Source: Firmicutes bacterium CAG:170 (lineage in GTDB: Bacteria; Bacillota; Clostridia; Oscillospirales; Oscillospiraceae). From it: 16,314 nucleotides of DNA. The stretch lies in the NCBI GenBank assembly GCA_000436735.1, contig FR887092.1, positions 1-16,314 of the forward strand, in the 5' to 3' direction. The position numbers and the translations under genes were made by a program. Positions 14,161 through 16,314 of the stretch are shown here, in pieces (position 1 is the first letter of the stretch; the number at the start of each line of letters is the position of its first letter). The notes under the pieces are model-generated. The model saw only the letters and a list, made by a program, of their open reading frames with translations. It ran no database searches and had not been told where the DNA came from.

Positions 14161-15975
14161 ATGTCAAAGATCATTGGCATTGACCTTGGCACCACCAATT
14201 CCTGCGTCGCCGTCATGGAGGGCGGCGAGCCGGTCATCATTCCCAATGCCGAGGGCGGCAGAACGACGCCGTCCGTCGTCGGCTTCTCCAAGACCGGTGA
14301 GCGTATGGTTGGAAGCCTTGCCAAGCGTCAGGCGGTCACGAATCACGACCGCACGGTGACCTCCATCAAGCGTCAGATGGGCACCAATTACAGGCTGAAC
14401 ATCGACGGCCACAAATATACGCCGCAGGAGATCTCCGCAATGATCCTGCAAAAGCTCAAGCGGGATGCGGAGAGCTATCTCGGCGAGCCGGTCACGGACG
14501 CCGTCATTACCGTCCCCGCCTACTTCACCGACGCCCAGCGTCAGGCCACGAAGGACGCAGGCCGCATCGCCGGACTCAACGTCCAGCGCATCATCAATGA
14601 GCCGACCGCAGCGGCGCTGGCCTACGGCGTTGACCGCGAGGAGCCGCAGAAGATCATGGTCTATGACCTTGGCGGCGGCACATTCGACGTGTCCATTCTG
14701 GACATCTCCTCCGGTGTGATCGAGGTGCTGGCCACCGCCGGCAACAATCACCTTGGCGGCGACGATTTTGACCAGTGCATCGTGGACTATCTGGTCCGGG
14801 AATTCAAAAACGAAAACAAGGTCGATCTGAGCCGCGACCCGGCGGCCATGCAGCGTCTGCGCGAGGCCGCGGAAAAGGCCAAGATCGAGCTTTCGGCCAT
14901 GACCGCAACAACGGTCAGCCTGCCGTATATCACCGTCGGCAAGAGCGGCCCGCTGCATATGGAGATCCCGTTGACGCGGGCAAAGTTCAACGACCTCACC
15001 TACCATCTGGTGCAGGCGACCCGTGAGCCGGTCAATCAGGCCATCAACGACTCCGGTGTCCGCATCTCCCAGATCAGCAAGGTGCTGATGGTCGGCGGCT
15101 CGAGCCGCATTCCCGCCGTGCAGGATCTTGTCCAGTCCATCACCGGCACGCTTCCCTTCAAGGGCATCAATCCCGACGAATGCGTCGCCATGGGCGCGTG
15201 CTTGCAGGGCGGCGTCCTCTCCGGCAGCGTCAAGGGCCTGCTTCTGCTCGATGTGACGCCGCTGTCGCTCGGCATCGAGACGCTCGGCGGCGTGTGTACG
15301 CGCGTGATCGAACGCAATACGACGCTTCCCATCCGCAAGAGCCAGATCTTCACCACCGCCTCGAGCTTCCAAAGCTCCGTGGACGTGCATGTTTTGCAGG
15401 GCGAACGCCCGATGGCCAGCCAGAACAAGGAGCTTGGCCGCTTCCAGCTCACCGGCATCCGCCGCGCACCGCGCGGTGTCCCGCAGATCGAGGTGACGTT
15501 CTCCATCGACGCGAACGGCATCGTGAACGTCTCGGCAAAGGATCTCGACACCGGCAAGGCGCAGCAGATCACCATTACCGCGACCTCCAACATGTCGCAG
15601 GCCGAGATCGACCGCGCGGTGCGCGATGCGCAGCAGTATGCGGCAGAGGACGAGCGCCTGCGCGCGGAGGCGACGGTGCGTGACCGCTGTGAGCAGCTGC
15701 TCTATCGCGCCACCGGCGCCGGGAAAACTGTCAGCCGCGAGGATAAGGCCCGCGTGAGCGAGGCCGAAAAGGCCGTCCGCAAAGCAGTCAAGTCGAAAAA
15801 TACGGATGAAATGCTCTCCGCCGCCGACCGGCTGGAGCGCCTGCTCGACGAGCTTGGCGTGACGAATGGGAGCGGCCCCTACCGCCCGGCGGGCGGCTAT
15901 GAAAACCCGAACGACGATGTGGAGGACGAGGCTGTTGACGCCGAGTATGAGTCGGTGGACGACTCCAGATCCTGA
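14161..15975 (+). CDS. dnaK: Hsp70 chaperone DnaK
   Basis: The 604-residue ATP-driven chaperone binds exposed hydrophobic peptides under control of J-proteins and GrpE. The ATPase domain shows [13 protein letters not shown] (6-18), [12 protein letters not shown] (145-156), [10 protein letters not shown] (169-178) and [10 protein letters not shown] (311-320). The linker region [14 protein letters not shown] (364-377) leads into the substrate domain (to about 475), then a helical lid and an acidic tail ([17 protein letters not shown]). The size matches Gram-positive DnaK. Several usually conserved spots differ, for example [15 protein letters not shown] (338-351) and [10 protein letters not shown] in the lid, so it may be a paralogue rather than the housekeeping copy; that is inference. 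AGGAGG lies 7 bases before the ATG, and the gene starts 20 bases after grpE. A terminator follows at 16096. Confidence 0.96.
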   Translation: MSKIIGIDLGTTNSCVAVMEGGEPVIIPNAEGGRTTPSVVGFSKTGERMVGSLAKRQAVTNHDRTVTSIKRQMGTNYRLNIDGHKYTPQEISAMILQKLKRDAESYLGEPVTDAVITVPAYFTDAQRQATKDAGRIAGLNVQRIINEPTAAALAYGVDREEPQKIMVYDLGGGTFDVSILDISSGVIEVLATAGNNHLGGDDFDQCIVDYLVREFKNENKVDLSRDPAAMQRLREAAEKAKIELSAMTATTVSLPYITVGKSGPLHMEIPLTRAKFNDLTYHLVQATREPVNQAINDSGVRISQISKVLMVGGSSRIPAVQDLVQSITGTLPFKGINPDECVAMGACLQGGVLSGSVKGLLLLDVTPLSLGIETLGGVCTRVIERNTTLPIRKSQIFTTASSFQSSVDVHVLQGERPMASQNKELGRFQLTGIRRAPRGVPQIEVTFSIDANGIVNVSAKDLDTGKAQQITITATSNMSQAEIDRAVRDAQQYAAEDERLRAEATVRDRCEQLLYRATGAGKTVSREDKARVSEAEKAVRKAVKSKNTDEMLSAADRLERLLDELGVTNGSGPYRPAGGYENPNDDVEDEAVDAEYESVDDSRS

Positions 15976-16095
15976 ATCGGTCGAACTGCTAAACGATCAT
16001 TTGGTTCTTGCAATGTGAACTTTTATAGATTCGTGAGAATCACGCGCATGAAAAACGAGACTATCTGCAAAGGCAGGACCGCATAAGAAAACAAT
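15976..16095 (+). other. dnaK 3' untranslated region with small hairpins
   Basis: No gene is visible in these 120 bases. Short mutually exclusive hairpins occur at about 16029-16045 (GATTC-GTGA-GAATC or CGTGA-GAA-TCACG), and CTGC-AAAG-GCAG lies at 16064-16075. TTGGTT and TATAGA, 17 bases apart (16000-16028), are a weak promoter-like pair that could make a short RNA of about 95 nt ending at the following terminator. That is speculative. Confidence 0.3.
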
Positions 16096-16130
16096 AAAAA
16101 AGTCCGTCGGAAGCTTCCGGCGGGCTTTTT
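16096..16130 (+). terminator. Rho-independent terminator of the chaperone operon, possibly bidirectional
   Basis: A long stem (16096-16111 with 16116-16130, core GTCCGTCGG/CCGGCGGGC with G-U pairs) ends in five T residues; the A tract on the left arm pairs with them and would serve as T tract on the other strand. It lies 120 bases after the dnaK stop. Confidence 0.85.
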
Positions 16131-16140
16131 CGCGCAGCGC

Positions 16141-16314
16141 CGCAGACAGATGTTTTTTCGTTCCTGACAAGCAGTTTTCCGTAGCGCTGCTTTGTGTAAC
16201 GCAAGGAAAAACTGCGAAGCCAGGGGGCGAAAAGGCGCTGCCTGCGGGCGTTGGTTTCTTATGCGGGGCTGTCTAAGACCCGCGCCTGTCACGACACATT
16301 TACCTGCAAGGTCT
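16141..16314 (+). ncRNA. ssrS: Candidate 6S RNA (ssrS), 5' portion, cut by the window end
   Basis: 6S RNA mimics an open promoter and sequesters the sigma-70-type RNA polymerase holoenzyme. The segment ACGACACATTTACCT (16291-16305) differs by one base from ACGACACATTCACCT in the 3' half of E. coli 6S RNA, as I remember it. There, as here, the motif is followed by a small hairpin (ACCT-GCA-AGGT, 16302-16312). Before it, GCGGG...CCCGC (16263-16267 with 16279-16283) can form the terminal loop of the long internal stem, with a G-rich 5' strand upstream. A separate hairpin (16171-16180 with 16205-16215, GCAGTTTTCC/GGAAAAACTGC) lies in the 5' part. The 5' end and promoter are not determined, and the 3' strand is outside the window, so pairing cannot be verified. 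Confidence 0.5.

Noticed and set aside
14164..15390. 408-codon minus-strand open frame opposite dnaK
   Set aside because: Antisense shadow of a highly conserved gene; antisense-to-dnaK frames of this kind are a known annotation artefact.
16023..16292. 89-codon minus-strand open frame at the right end
   Set aside because: It spans the chaperone terminator and the candidate 6S RNA on the other strand, has no clear ribosome binding site, and resembles no protein I know.
1..16314. CRISPR arrays, insertion sequences, prophage or toxin-antitoxin modules
   Set aside because: No regularly spaced repeats, transposase or integrase motifs, terminal inverted repeats or recognisable toxin-antitoxin pairs were seen on either strand.

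Overview
The window reads as chromosomal DNA from a GC-rich anaerobic Firmicute, most likely a gut clostridium of the Oscillospiraceae type. The evidence is strong AGGAGG-type ribosome binding sites before nearly every gene, a protein made almost entirely of S-layer homology (SLH) repeats, a flavodiiron/rubredoxin oxygen-detoxification protein, a Gram-positive-sized DnaK, and an AzgA-type purine permease. The lineage is inferred from gene content only; no rRNA or other marker gene is present.

Left part (1-8520), everything on the minus strand. The 5' end of a tRNA runs off the left edge behind a perfect consensus promoter. Upstream of it come a PcrA/UvrD helicase, a purine permease with its own terminator, a stand-alone glucose-1-phosphate thymidylyltransferase (rmlA/rfbA), and a small secreted SLH protein. 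These are followed by a probable two-gene operon: a membrane-anchored endonuclease/exonuclease/phosphatase-fold protein and an unrecognised 492-residue protein with two C-terminal membrane segments.

Right part (8684-16314), everything on the plus strand. From a divergent intergenic region run a PF06541/CmpB-type membrane protein, a four-domain flavodiiron protein (diiron lactamase fold, flavodoxin, flavin reductase, rubredoxin) behind a PerR-like AT palindrome, and a PepD-type dipeptidase with a strong terminator. Next is a compact chaperone operon: a J-domain protein with a membrane segment, grpE, and dnaK. The grpE reading frame is broken by a frameshift in a short GC repeat, and no CIRCE operator or hrcA is seen. 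After the dnaK terminator the last ~180 bases contain a segment closely resembling the conserved 3' core of 6S RNA, cut by the window end.

Most genes are housekeeping or stress functions. The observations most worth following are the membrane-linked, possibly second Hsp70 set with its broken grpE, the candidate 6S RNA, the PerR-like site at the flavodiiron gene, and the uncharacterised two-gene membrane operon. I see no CRISPR array, insertion sequence, prophage or clearly novel defence system.
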